The position numbers were made by a program, and so were the translations under genes. From Nothopassalora personata (lineage: Eukaryota; Ascomycota; Dothideomycetes; Mycosphaerellales; Mycosphaerellaceae), in NCBI GenBank assembly GCA_033816765.1, contig CM066287.1, positions 2,790,001 to 2,854,000 of the forward strand: a stretch of 64,000 nt of DNA. The letters are read 5' to 3'. Positions 54,833 to 64,000 of this stretch are shown here, piece by piece. Every line of letters begins with the position of its first letter. Position 1 is the first letter of the stretch. The notes below the pieces were generated by a model, which had not been told where the DNA came from, did not search any database, and was given only the letters and a program-made list of their open reading frames with translations.

Positions 54833-55228
54833 ATGGCATCAACAGCTTCGTCCTCCACGGCCGTGGCCTCCGAGAGCGAGCGGGCTCAAACAGAAGCTCG
54901 TGCGGCAGTAATGGCTTCATTGCAATCAGCAGGATCCAACCACGATGGCCAATTCCAACGGCGAGCCGCAGACTTGCACGCAAATGCCGCCGCAATAGCA
55001 AAGCAGGAAGCCGAGGTGAAGAAGCAGTCAGCAGCGCTGGCCAAAGAGAGCGCCAAGTGGCAAAAGGAACTCGATAAGGCCACCAGAGGTGTCAACGAAA
55101 TTGGTGACGTGCAGAACTGGGCTGAGATGATGGAACGGGATCTATTGGTGTTGGAAGAGACTTTGAGGCTCGCTGAAGGTGGGGAAGGAATCGAGAGTGC
55201 CAGTGGAGGTAGTGCGTGGCGATTGTGA
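54833..55228 (+). CDS. BLS1: BLOC-1 complex subunit 1 (BLS1/GCN5L1 family)
   Basis: 131 aa, intronless. Predominantly helical with a coiled coil at about 48-120. The segment AKW.KELDKATRGVNEIGDVQNWAE matches the family signature (KEIGDVENWA in animal BLOC1S1), with downstream Leu heptads. The family works in a BLOC-1-type complex on endosomes, where fungal BLOC-1 regulates Rab5 inactivation and endosome maturation. The Ser/Ala-rich first 20 residues are poorly structured. Assignment rests on one strong motif plus size and helicity. Confidence 0.78.
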   Translation: MASTASSSTAVASESERAQTEARAAVMASLQSAGSNHDGQFQRRAADLHANAAAIAKQEAEVKKQSAALAKESAKWQKELDKATRGVNEIGDVQNWAEMMERDLLVLEETLRLAEGGEGIESASGGSAWRL

Positions 55229-55633
55229 TGGAGATGGGTAGGGACTGCACTGGCGCAGCTCTTACGAGAACGAGAGAGACGGGGCGAGTCGTCCATATTC
55301 ACAAGTGAGCGCTGTTTCCAAGATCGCAGTGTACGTGTCACAACGGTACCGAGCGCTTTCGACAATGAGTTTTGGTCGATAGACTCCGTCAAGACACATG
55401 TGGTTACCTAGCTCAAAGCGACGTGGGACCTCCATGTAGACGATATTCTCCGACTTGATCACGTTCTGCTGGCATTTCTTATAAGGTACCTTTCGTCGTC
55501 CAGTTTCGACGAGCACAAGGACACAATCCGTTGCTGTAGCACATGGATCTACCTTCCTACTTCGGCAACAAGCTCTTAGTATGAAAACCTCCCTCGGCTC
55601 CAAGTCAGGGATCTACTTCAGATGACAATAACG
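55229..55633. other. Intergenic region
   Basis: 405 bp downstream of BLS1; nothing recognised. Confidence 0.4.
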
Positions 55634-56726
55634 ATGCTAGGCCGAATGCAAGACCGCATCGCCCTCATCACCAGCGGCTCCTCAGGTCTTGGGCGTTCCA
55701 TTCAGCCTCCTCTTCGCGTCCCAGGGAGCCAAAATCTGCTGTGTAGACCTTTAACGATAGGCCTAGGAATGCCCCAAACGTAAGAGTATTGGAAGAAGCC
55801 AGCGATGTCAGGAGACGAAGCTGAAAATCACGCCTTTAGCCATCAACCCAGATATCCGACGACTTCCACGCCCGAATCGACGGCGAAAGCACAGTCGAAG
55901 AACTCCAACGCCTCTATCTACGGCCCAGACCGAGCGAGCTTCATCAAAGCCGACGTAACCAAAGCCTCTGAAGTCGAAGCCGCAGTGGCAAAATATCCTC
56001 GACTCCCTTCCCCTCATGTTCCGCTGCCAAGCTAACAACTCTCTCTAGGTGTCTCTACCTTCTCCCGCCTTGACATCCTCTGCAACAACGCCGGCGTCTC
56101 CGTAGAATCAACCCATCCTACGCCCCACGGGATCCACGGACTGTCCGAGGCAGACTGGGACTTGACCATGTCCATCCAACGTCAAGGGCGTGTTCCTCGG
56201 CTGCAAGGACGGCATAGCGCAAATGCTCCAGCAGGACCCTTTACCAGGGACGGAGTCTCGTGGATGGGTGGTGAATACTGCCAGTGTGCAGGGTCTGGTG
56301 GCGTATCATAACACCCGTGAGTTTCTGAAAGCCTAGATGGATAGCAGGATGCTGACGATGGGGGGCTTTTTTTTCAGCGGCACATACGGCTAGCAAGGGT
56401 GCTGTGGTACAGTTGACGAAGCAGGGTGAGCATCAAGTTTGAAAATGTTATGTCGCGTTGAGGCTGATCTTTGAGCAGTGGCCTTGGATTACGCGCCCCA
56501 CAGGATTCATATGAATGCTATTGCGCCAGGATTCTTGAGAAGAATCATGACGCAGAATCTCCAGAATGACCTAGAGAAGCAGGCGGAGATCGATAAAGCC
56601 CATCCATTGGGAGGCATGGGGAGCACACAAAACGTTGCCCGCGCTGCTTTATTCCTGGCCAGCGATGATGTTGCGTGGATCACTGGCATAAGCTTGCCAG
56701 TTGATGGTGGATACACAGTCATGTAG
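55634..56726 (+). pseudogene. Broken short-chain dehydrogenase/reductase (SDR) gene
   Basis: Reading from the ATG at 55634, DRIALITSGSSGLGRSI begins a Rossmann fold in which the first Gly of TGxxxGxG is Ser. The frame then shifts by one base near 55702 and soon hits TAA. Later parts, LDILCNNAGVS (NNAG motif), are followed by another one-base insertion near 56173 (MSIQ where MSIN is expected). The last exons encode PAHTASKGAV, where the catalytic YxxxK Tyr is His, and ITGISLPVDGGYTVM, the usual C-terminus. Apparent introns remain at 56320-56379 and 56427-56479. Two frameshifts, a stop and lost catalytic residues indicate a decayed gene, unless sequencing errors account for part of it. In function it was probably an NAD(P)-dependent oxidoreductase. 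Confidence 0.75.
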
Positions 56727-56884
56727 GGCTTCAGGGTGTAGTCAACCTGATTCATGCACTCTACAGTACGACTGTAGCCATCAAACACGCTGCGTGTCTC
56801 ATCTCTACTTGCCAAGAGTTTGTCCCGTCGCTAATGCATCAATCGTCAAAACGCCATCATCCAATGCCGCCACCCATGATTCTC

Positions 56885-59833
56885 TCACTCAAACTCAACC
56901 CTGTTGTTAGCTTTCGCGGCCTCTGCTCTCCTGGCTCTTTCTGCCCTTCTCCTCCGTCGATTATTATCGAAGGCGCTGACATCTGTTCCAGTTCCCATAT
57001 CTGACATAACATTACCTGGGCTACCGACTGCACCACTACCGGCAGGTCCTGCTGCTGGCAAGAGACCCGGAGGCTGGCCTTGTGGTGACTCCGCCGCCTG
57101 GGGCACCTGCCCAACTGGAGGTACAGGCGGCAGATTGAGCTCCGAGGGCGGTCGATGGCTGCCACCTAGTGAGCTCGACATGGCTGGTGGCGGAGGTACA
57201 TTGGTGATAGGCTGCTGACTTGAGGGTCGTATGCCACCATTTCGTCTGTACCGCGATGGTTCCTCACCGCCGGAACTCAGACTTGACGCCCTTCGCGAAC
57301 GACGCTCTCTTCGCCGAGCCGCCCGTTCTGCCGCAGCCTCTTCTTCACCCAATCGTCGCAACGTAACATGACGTCCATCAGGGTGCATGTTGACTTTCAC
57401 GCTGACGGGCGGACTGCCTGCTGATCCCGCTCCCCCACCTTCAAGCCTCGACCCTGACGCCGCAGCACTGCTATTCCGTCGAGCTCCACTGTGCATCCTC
57501 GACCGAGAGTCTCTCCTTCTTGATGGTGATTGAGATTGCATTCTGTGGCTAGACGGAGCACCTACTGCCGCAGCATTGGCAGCCGCGATTGCAGCAGCCT
57601 CGGTCGCAGCAACAGAAGTACCATCTTGGTAAAACTGATTCGAAGATTGTTCGACCGTGTTGTGCTCAGACGTCAATCTCGACGGATCAGGATTGACAGC
57701 TCCCTGAGGCATCTGCAACGAGCCTGGCTGGGGATACTCTGCATGTGTCGCTGCATGAGGTGGTGGCCCGGGCGGTGGAGGCGGCAGGTTGTATGGGAGC
57801 TGTTGTTGCTGTTGCTGGTTCTGAACAATGTTTTGTGCGAAGTCTTGTCCAAGCGTGTCAGGAGGAGCAGCGCCAGCAGACGGAATAGTCCCTGCGGCCG
57901 CGGGCAATGGAGGATGTGATGTATCTGGTCGGAAGGTATGTCTCGAGAGCTCAGGATTGCTTCCTTGCGCGGGATCACGTCCTTCTGGGCCAGTCAATAG
58001 GGTACCAGACATGCTCGGTCGTCTTCCACTCGCATCTTGTGGTCTCGGGTATCGATTCGAGTTCCGACGATTGAATTTTTCCTCCTCGTCCAGCTCCTGC
58101 TGCCTTATGCGGTCAGTACGTTGCTGCTCATTCCGCTCCTTTCGACGTTTGTTCCACTCCCGGAAGCCCGCCGCTACACCAAGAGTGGCGATGCTGTTCC
58201 TCAGCGTGTGCGAAGGGTCTGCATCATCCCTGTGGGGAGGTGCATAGCTCTCGTCATCGTCATATGACATCGAATCTACGCTTGCTCTACCCGGCGGTGG
58301 TCGCCCTGTTTGCCTTCGACCCATCGATGGTCTAGTCGGCGTCATGGGCGGCGCATTTCCTAGCCGATTGTTGCGAGGGTCACCGGGTGAAAACGGTGCT
58401 TGGCCAGCTTGCACTCTGGACACATCAGTCTGGCTGACCATGCTTTGATCGCCGGGTCGATAGCTCAGCTCAGAGTCCACATAACCATCGTTTCGTCGCT
58501 TTCTGCTTCCAAACATGCTCTTGATACCTTGGACTGCTGCGATACCTGCACCTGCTCCCAGTATCCGATCACGCCATGTATTCGATCGCCTTGGCGATTG
58601 CCTTCCGTACTTTTCATCGATATATTCGTCGTTCTCCCAAGTTTGCGGAGATATCACTGGCTCGTCGTGTCGTCGCGGTCGGTGCCCCCCTCGGCTGGGC
58701 GGTCTTGCGTTCGCGTAGGTAGCAGGAGGTGGCATTCCCATCGGTGGATCGGGTGGTCCTTGTGCATGGCCAGGAAGACCATAGCCTGGACCGTAAACTG
58801 GACCTTCAGGTCCCTGCGGAGGTCGTCCCATTGAAGATGGCGGTCGGGCTTGTCGTCCTGGCGTATCTGGCGGGTAGTGACTGATTTCGCTTTCTTCGTA
58901 ACGATCACTTCTGCCAACTCGGCTCTTGTCACGTCGGCCTTGCCACCATTTGTATGCTCCCAGAGCTCCAGCACCGGCAAGTACCTTTCTTCCCAAGTGT
59001 GACTGTCCTCGGCTGTCTCTGCTGTCTCGACTGCTATCTCTCCTCTTTCGATTGTCAGTGACTCGGGATGGGTCTCCAGTGAGGTAGCTTTCAGAGTATT
59101 CCGAGTAGTACTCTGAAGGTGCTCGTGGTCCTCCAGCTCCCAGTCTAGGCTTGTTCTTGTACTCCAGCGCCAGATATAGAAATATTAATAGTGCACCCCA
59201 TAGAGCATACACGATGAACAGGGCCTTCGGGGATCCATATAGCGTCAAACCAAGTGCAATCTGGACGAATGCAAGCAATGCGATGGACCTGCCGAACAAC
59301 CTGTGTATATGCACCCTCAGTGGTATTGTAGGATGTGGTGTCTTCCTCTTGCGCTCCCTCTTCGCGAACCACCAGCCATACAAGAACTGCACAAGGACAC
59401 ACACATATATCGCAACGCCAATGCCATGATGTGGATTCGATAAACTCCTCTCCGGTCCTACAGCGAACCACCCCAATACCAGCACGACTGTCGCCAGGAA
59501 CACAGTCAGGATCTGGAGGTACACGTGCATCTTGAACGCAAGCCTCCCCTCGGTCCGGAAGAAGCCAAATCTCGCGATAAAGATAGCTGCTGGTACTATG
59601 ACAGCGAAAGTAATGGCTGCGACCACTGCGTGACCAGTGATCAGGCTGTGGTACTGCGGTTGATCTCGAAAGCGGTTGCCCATGCCATTGTATCGCATTG
59701 TGTCAAAGTTGAGGCCCTGCAGGTTGGGCAGCAGAAAGCTGTTGCGCGACGAGTCCCAGGTGCCATCGCCGACGAACATAGTACTACTGTCGTAGGTGCT
59801 GCCGCCCGCCGGCGATAAGTTGGCAGTTGACAT
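56885..59833 (-). CDS. Cytochrome b561-domain membrane protein with long disordered tail
   Basis: 982 aa, intronless. Five hydrophobic segments at about 65-88, 104-124, 138-155, 181-199 and 203-223, with candidate heme-ligand His at 68, 103, 135/136 and 175/177 on the helix ends, match the b561/ferric-reductase-like core. No N-terminal DOMON domain or signal peptide is present. From about residue 230 the protein is polar and disordered: Arg/Ser/Asp-rich, Pro-rich and Gln-rich stretches with Gly-Arg patches, ending in a basic region. The core would pass electrons across a membrane; the tail, about three quarters of the protein, probably mediates cytosolic interactions. The exact function is not known. 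Confidence 0.8.
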   Translation of the reverse strand: MSTANLSPAGGSTYDSSTMFVGDGTWDSSRNSFLLPNLQGLNFDTMRYNGMGNRFRDQPQYHSLITGHAVVAAITFAVIVPAAIFIARFGFFRTEGRLAFKMHVYLQILTVFLATVVLVLGWFAVGPERSLSNPHHGIGVAIYVCVLVQFLYGWWFAKRERKRKTPHPTIPLRVHIHRLFGRSIALLAFVQIALGLTLYGSPKALFIVYALWGALLIFLYLALEYKNKPRLGAGGPRAPSEYYSEYSESYLTGDPSRVTDNRKRRDSSRDSRDSRGQSHLGRKVLAGAGALGAYKWWQGRRDKSRVGRSDRYEESEISHYPPDTPGRQARPPSSMGRPPQGPEGPVYGPGYGLPGHAQGPPDPPMGMPPPATYANARPPSRGGHRPRRHDEPVISPQTWENDEYIDEKYGRQSPRRSNTWRDRILGAGAGIAAVQGIKSMFGSRKRRNDGYVDSELSYRPGDQSMVSQTDVSRVQAGQAPFSPGDPRNNRLGNAPPMTPTRPSMGRRQTGRPPPGRASVDSMSYDDDESYAPPHRDDADPSHTLRNSIATLGVAAGFREWNKRRKERNEQQRTDRIRQQELDEEEKFNRRNSNRYPRPQDASGRRPSMSGTLLTGPEGRDPAQGSNPELSRHTFRPDTSHPPLPAAAGTIPSAGAAPPDTLGQDFAQNIVQNQQQQQQLPYNLPPPPPGPPPHAATHAEYPQPGSLQMPQGAVNPDPSRLTSEHNTVEQSSNQFYQDGTSVAATEAAAIAAANAAAVGAPSSHRMQSQSPSRRRDSRSRMHSGARRNSSAAASGSRLEGGGAGSAGSPPVSVKVNMHPDGRHVTLRRLGEEEAAAERAARRRERRSRRASSLSSGGEEPSRYRRNGGIRPSSQQPITNVPPPPAMSSSLGGSHRPPSELNLPPVPPVGQVPQAAESPQGQPPGLLPAAGPAGSGAVGSPGNVMSDMGTGTDVSAFDNNRRRRRAERARRAEAAKANNRVEFE

Positions 59834-60562
59834 GTTGACTCCTTTCGGCGGCCTATCGAAGGCGACGATATGTTGTTGCGCGATCAGTCGTAGTAATAGC
59901 GCTCAAGGCGCGCTCAGTCGTTCGTGGATACTCTCATGGAGACATGGCTGTCGTAAGGTCGTTCGTGTGGCTAAAAGCTGGTGATACCGCAACGGTTGAT
60001 AGAACTACCATAAACCAGCACTGCTGTTGGTGGGGTAGAGCGTTGTTCGGGTTGCTGGCCTCGAGAAAGTCATGTATTGCGGGTCCCGTCTATTCCAGCT
60101 CGTGTGACAGAGAATGGATATAATAAATGCTGAGATTTCTTGATCTCTCTTTTCTTCTACCGGCGGTCAGTTAGTGATGATGCTTGAATCGTGGCGGCTA
60201 CCCTGTGTTGCCTGTTGGCAGAAGATCCACTTGTCAGCTCAGAGGTGAACGCACGTCGGCAGGGCAACCTCCGAAAGCTTATCACTGGGCATGGCCGCCA
60301 CATCCGTGCGAACTGATGAACGATCAGGTACGGAACACACTACCTGAACAACGTTGGAACGGTAGCGAGCATGTAATTACTGTACGAGGGAGAGATATAC
60401 CGCCCATATTCCGCATTCCACAATTCCAGCAGCCGGGAAACGTCATCTCACACAGGACTTCTGACCTCGAAGCTGTTTAGCGCTAACCACATCGAGCTCT
60501 TTGCGCCCAACTTCGCGTGTCCTGCTTCACGGACAACCACATCTCACCAACAACAGCACATC
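59834..60562. other. Divergent promoter region between the b561 gene and NNF1
   Basis: About 730 bp without a gene between two divergent transcription units. A TATAATAAATG stretch near 60119 is TATA-like. Confidence 0.45.
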
Positions 60563-61213
60563 ATGGCCACCGATATGGACATCGACCAACACGACCGCTC
60601 GCCCTCACCACCACTTCCGCCTCCAACGCCCTCGGCCCCTGGACCCCGAGCAACAGCTCTCCAGAAGCTCTACAACGACGCCATCACCCACATCCTCAAA
60701 ACATGCTCCTACGCCAACTTCTCCTCCTGCTTCCCGACCCCCTCCTCCACCGTCCCCGGCTCCATCAAAGTCCTCCACGAACAATTCACCTCCAAGCTCG
60801 GCACCTCAATGCACAAAGAGTTCACGAGCATCCTCGAGGAACGGAACGTGATCCCTTCCCTCAACGAGCTGGACCGCTTGATCGAAGACGCGAAACGGCG
60901 CAAAGCCCAAGGTGATGCCACTGCAATGCCAGTCCCGCCTCATACGTTACCGGCCAAGCAGCTGTACATCTCACACCTGGCACCGACTCTGGGCAAGTAT
61001 GAGCAGGATATGAAAGCGCGGCAAGAGGCGCTGGCGGAGGAGAATCAGGAATTGGCGGGGAGGGTATTGCAGCAGAGGAAGGATATCATGGCGTTGATGG
61101 ACGGGTTGGAGGGGGTTGTGAGGGATCTGAATGGGAGTGTGGAGGCGTTGGGGCGGCAGGATGTGGAAGGGCTGAGAGAGGGAAATAGGGAGGTTGATGA
61201 GGCTATGAGATAA
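60563..61213 (+). CDS. NNF1: Kinetochore protein Nnf1 (MIND/Mis12 complex)
   Basis: 216 aa, intronless, from an ATG in a good context. After a Pro-rich start, residues about 30-120 carry the Nnf1 domain pattern: RATALQKLYNDAITHILKTC, FSSCFPTP, LHEQFTSKL, EFTSILEERNV and LNELDRLIEDA. The C-terminal part (about 145-216) is coiled coil. Nnf1 is one of the four subunits of the Mis12/MIND complex that links the inner centromere proteins to the Ndc80 complex during mitosis. Length is typical. Convergent with GPC1, with 389 bp between stops. Confidence 0.88.
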   Translation: MATDMDIDQHDRSPSPPLPPPTPSAPGPRATALQKLYNDAITHILKTCSYANFSSCFPTPSSTVPGSIKVLHEQFTSKLGTSMHKEFTSILEERNVIPSLNELDRLIEDAKRRKAQGDATAMPVPPHTLPAKQLYISHLAPTLGKYEQDMKARQEALAEENQELAGRVLQQRKDIMALMDGLEGVVRDLNGSVEALGRQDVEGLREGNREVDEAMR

Positions 61214-61602
61214 GACTTGCGAAAGGGGAAATTCTGTAGCGAGCGGGCGATTGGGAAGGTTTGGAGTACGGCGAGTTTGGCTTATCGGAAGATACCCACA
61301 CCTGATATGGCAGATGTATACTGTATGCGTCTAGCAGTGAACAAAGATGAAGCCGAATACTTGAAGTGAAATTCTTTGCATTTTAGGAATAACGAGCCGT
61401 GCGTGGTGCGCTTGCTTGTGATAATGGCGGCATGGGTATAACTAAACCTACAGCAACCATTCTCGCAGTGTCGCAAAAGATGCCCGGATCCAACCCAGTT
61501 CGATGATCCATCCCTCCTAACATCGCTCTGGCTTGCGCCACAATCAAATGCCATTCCTTCCGTGAACGAAGCTCAGTATAAATCGTCAGTCGATGTTGTG
61601 TC
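61214..61602. other. Convergent 3' region between NNF1 and GPC1
   Basis: 389 bp holding both 3' ends. No gene seen. Confidence 0.5.
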
Positions 61603-63596
61603 TTATGCATTCTTCTTGTTTACCGCGGCGACTCCATCCGCCACGCCGCCGTCCATATCCGACGCTGGCGCCACGCCTCCATCAAGCGTCCGTTGCGTCG
61701 TAGCCGGAGTCGACGCAGACTCGTGGTTGAGATCCGCCGACTGAACCGAGCCATCGAGTGAAGAGATTTGATCTGTCGAGTTCCGTAGCTGATGGAGATC
61801 CATGCCCTGCACATTCGGTGACGCTTGCTCGGCAGGAGGTCCAAGATCCAATGCCGTCGAAATCCCTACTTCAGCACCCTCCATTCCCGCCGGACCAGCA
61901 GGACTTGCCAGCGGGCTCGCCAGATCTTGGCCGTTAATATCAGGCGACTTGGACAACCGCGCGACTTCGTCTCGGAGCTGGTTAAGCTCCTTCTCCATGC
62001 GTTTGCCAAAGACGTCGATGTAGTACGTAGCTCCATTCCAGCTGGCGTACGAGAAGACGAAGAGTAGGAAGGTCGCGCTCGCCCACCGATACCAGAACCA
62101 GATCGGGCAGGGCAGCATCGTGAGGAGCGCGTAGCAGTACTGGATACACATAAAGACTGCCTCTTGCATGCTCTCTGGGAAGGACAGGACAAACTTGCCG
62201 AGGAAGTTACCGCGGTAGCTGCGACGGAGCCAGGTGAAAGAGGTTGGACGACCGGCGGCGATCTTGGCGCGTTTGCGAACGGTGATCATGAAGTGATAGG
62301 AGAGCTGCCAGACAGCGTAGGGAAGGGTAACCCAGATGACCATGTCTTTGAGACCGTAGTGCTCAGGCGCATCAGGGGTGGAGTATTTGATTGTGTGGAC
62401 TGCTGGAAACTTCTCGAGTTGCATCTGTTTGGGAATGAGATGAACCAGAACGTGAAGGGTCGCGCAGGGCATGATGTGGATGAAGAGGGTGGTCGTCTAT
62501 CGCAGATCAGCTGAAGCTCTTTCACGCCTTTGCGGTGACACACCTTGTCCAGACTGTGGAAGACGAGACTATTCCTCCACATAGCGATAGCCACGGCGTT
62601 GTTGCCGAATGCTAAGCAATAGGTGCTGATGAATAGTCGTTTCGATTGCGGGAAGAACCAAATCGATAGCATCAGGAGCATGTTGACAAAATAGCAGAGA
62701 TCCGCCAGGAAGTAGTGGTATCCTATTTTGTGGTACTTGTACCAGCGGAGAGGCATGAAATAGCTAGAACATGTTAGCACCTGGGCACAAACATGGATCT
62801 CCATAACTTACATCAACTGAATCGTATACCAATAGTGGAAGTACTCTGGAAATGCTCCTATCAGATATGCGGAGATGATGATGTTCAGACATGCCGTCAC
62901 AAACGACACCTTCTCCATGAGCGTCACAGTCTTTGCATCGTTCCATCTCTTATTCATACGATCCACAGACCTCTTCACGCGACTCCGGTACTTGTCCAGA
63001 CGCTCTTCGGGACCAGCATTCACCTGCTTTCTCCACTGCTCTACAAGGACGTTCTTACTAGACAATGCCCTCGTCGCAAGCTTCTGTCGCTGCCGCCGAA
63101 GCTTCTCTGCGTTGTTGTGGATCGCATCCTGCATCTTCTCCAGGCGCTGAGGCAGCGCAAGATTCTCCAGAATATCTAACATGGTAAGTCGATCGACTGG
63201 AGGAAAGTCTCCACTGCCATAGCCGTCGTAATTGCTATAACTGTCTGCGGAGCCTGTGCGCGTGAGACCGGGCGTACCGGGCGTACTGAGCCCGCTCACG
63301 GAACCTCCACCAGCTGTAAGATAGTCCTCCGGGGGCTTGAGAGAATCGCTAGGTGCGTGCGCATGTCTGATCTGGTCGTTAGGTGGTTTCAGGTCTTCCT
63401 CCTTGGCCGCGGCCATCTGGTCGAGCTCGGCGGTCATGTCGCCGGTCTTCAGGGTGGGCTTCGCAGGGTGCGGGGCGTCGATGTCTTCGAGGCGGGCGAA
63501 CGCCTCCAACTCTTCTTCGGGGATGAGTTCCAAGTAGGAAGATCTATGACCGGGGAAGTAAGGACGACGGAGCTCAGATTTGTACGTGACTGGCAT
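61603..63596 (-). CDS. GPC1: Glycerophosphocholine acyltransferase Gpc1
   Basis: Three exons: 63596-62812, 62763-62544 and 62496-61603; 632 aa. Introns of 48 bp (GTAAGT, GCTAAC, TCTAG) and 47 bp (GTGTGT ... GATAG) keep frame. The start was set at the ATG at 63596; the frame opens four codons earlier with TTG. A polar N-terminus and a coiled-coil segment (about 150-200) lead into several transmembrane helices carrying the family patterns IYFMPLRWYKYHKIGYHYFL, FGNNAVA, HSLDK, LFIHIMP and PESMQEAVFMCIQYCYALL. A disordered tail follows the last helix. The family acylates glycerophosphocholine to lysophosphatidylcholine in phosphatidylcholine remodelling, at the ER. Family assignment is strong; activity is inferred. 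Confidence 0.88.
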
Positions 63597-64000
63597 TACG
63601 ATACTCAAGTCAACATCGACCCAATTCTATGGTACGCGCATGTGTCCTGTCGCCTGATGATCTGGGGGGGGGACAGCTGGAATGCTTGCAGTAAAATGCT
63701 TACAGAACTTGTGGTCGTGTTGAATATCAAAGTCTCGCCTGCGCGCCAGGTTCAAGGCATCCGGGCATCACAAAGAAAGATGAGAAACTGACTCCACCGC
63801 AGGTCGACCAACACCAGTAATGCAAGCGATGAGTCCGATGCTGGCGTCGCTGCTGCTTGACGCATCGCAGGTACCACGCACCACGTCTGGGAGAGAGGAC
63901 CATCACGTTGGCGACGCCACAATGGCCTATTGGTTCTGACGTGATACCGCGTGCCTAGCCTTTCTATAGATCCCCTAGAAGGCCAGCGCATGCTGTGCAT
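63597..64000. other. Upstream flank of GPC1 to the window edge
   Basis: Likely GPC1 promoter. A - strand frame touching the window edge (64000-63752) has no recognisable domain. Confidence 0.4.

Noticed and set aside
28091..63596. A secondary-metabolite cluster around the P450 and oxidoreductases
   Set aside because: No polyketide synthase, peptide synthetase, terpene cyclase or intact pathway regulator is present; neighbours are housekeeping genes.

Overview
The window is nuclear DNA of a filamentous ascomycete (Pezizomycotina), most likely a dothideomycete. The evidence is short spliceosomal introns (47-172 bp, GTRNGT donors, CTRAC branch sites), fungal-specific genes, chromodomain-bearing Ty3/gypsy elements, and older repeats riddled with CpA-to-TpA (RIP-type) mutations. 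The species cannot be fixed from the sequence.

Left part, 1-28.09 kb: a nested retrotransposon block with no ordinary cellular gene. Two old elements, a Ty3/gypsy chromovirus (R1, + strand) and a Ty1/copia element (R2, - strand), are heavily RIP-mutated and full of TAG stops. Un-RIPed elements sit inside them. C is a partial gypsy element on the - strand, cut by the left edge. D is a 348-bp solo LTR. A is an intact gypsy element (3202-10062, TSD ACGCC) inside the R1 protease. B is an intact gypsy element (17581-25119, TSD TATAG) inside the R2 integrase. The two LTRs of A look identical, as do those of B, and their gag and pol are open, so the insertions are recent. In A, B and C the bases just after the 5' LTR are complementary over 9-10 nt to a site inside the same LTR, as expected for Tf1-type self-primed reverse transcription. 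The gag-pol junction of B has a textbook -1 frameshift signal, and A has the same layout. An antisense, intron-containing, RIP-damaged ORF lies downstream of R1 pol.

Right part, 28.1-64 kb: cellular genes separated by gene-poor stretches. In order: histidine acid phosphatase/phytase (+), alpha/beta hydrolase (-), mitochondrial-type P-loop ATPase (-), quinone-oxidoreductase-like MDR enzyme (-), about 2 kb without a gene, a 0.9-kb AT-rich block, a candidate 34-aa spliced microprotein (+), glyoxalase-like protein (-), bromodomain protein of the Bdc1/BRD8 type (-), a small coiled-coil protein (+), cytochrome P450 (+), xanthine dehydrogenase (-), BLOC-1 subunit BLS1 (+), a broken short-chain dehydrogenase (+), cytochrome b561 with a long disordered tail (-), kinetochore Nnf1 (+) and glycerophosphocholine acyltransferase Gpc1 (-). 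These look like an ordinary chromosomal arrangement and not one pathway or a biosynthetic cluster.

Most worth checking are the self-priming sites in three different elements, the frameshift cassette, the layered nesting, the two different mutation signatures, the antisense ORF and the microprotein. Exon boundaries were placed by eye from splice signals and reading frame. Starts were set on ATG codons, so some differ from the longest open frame.
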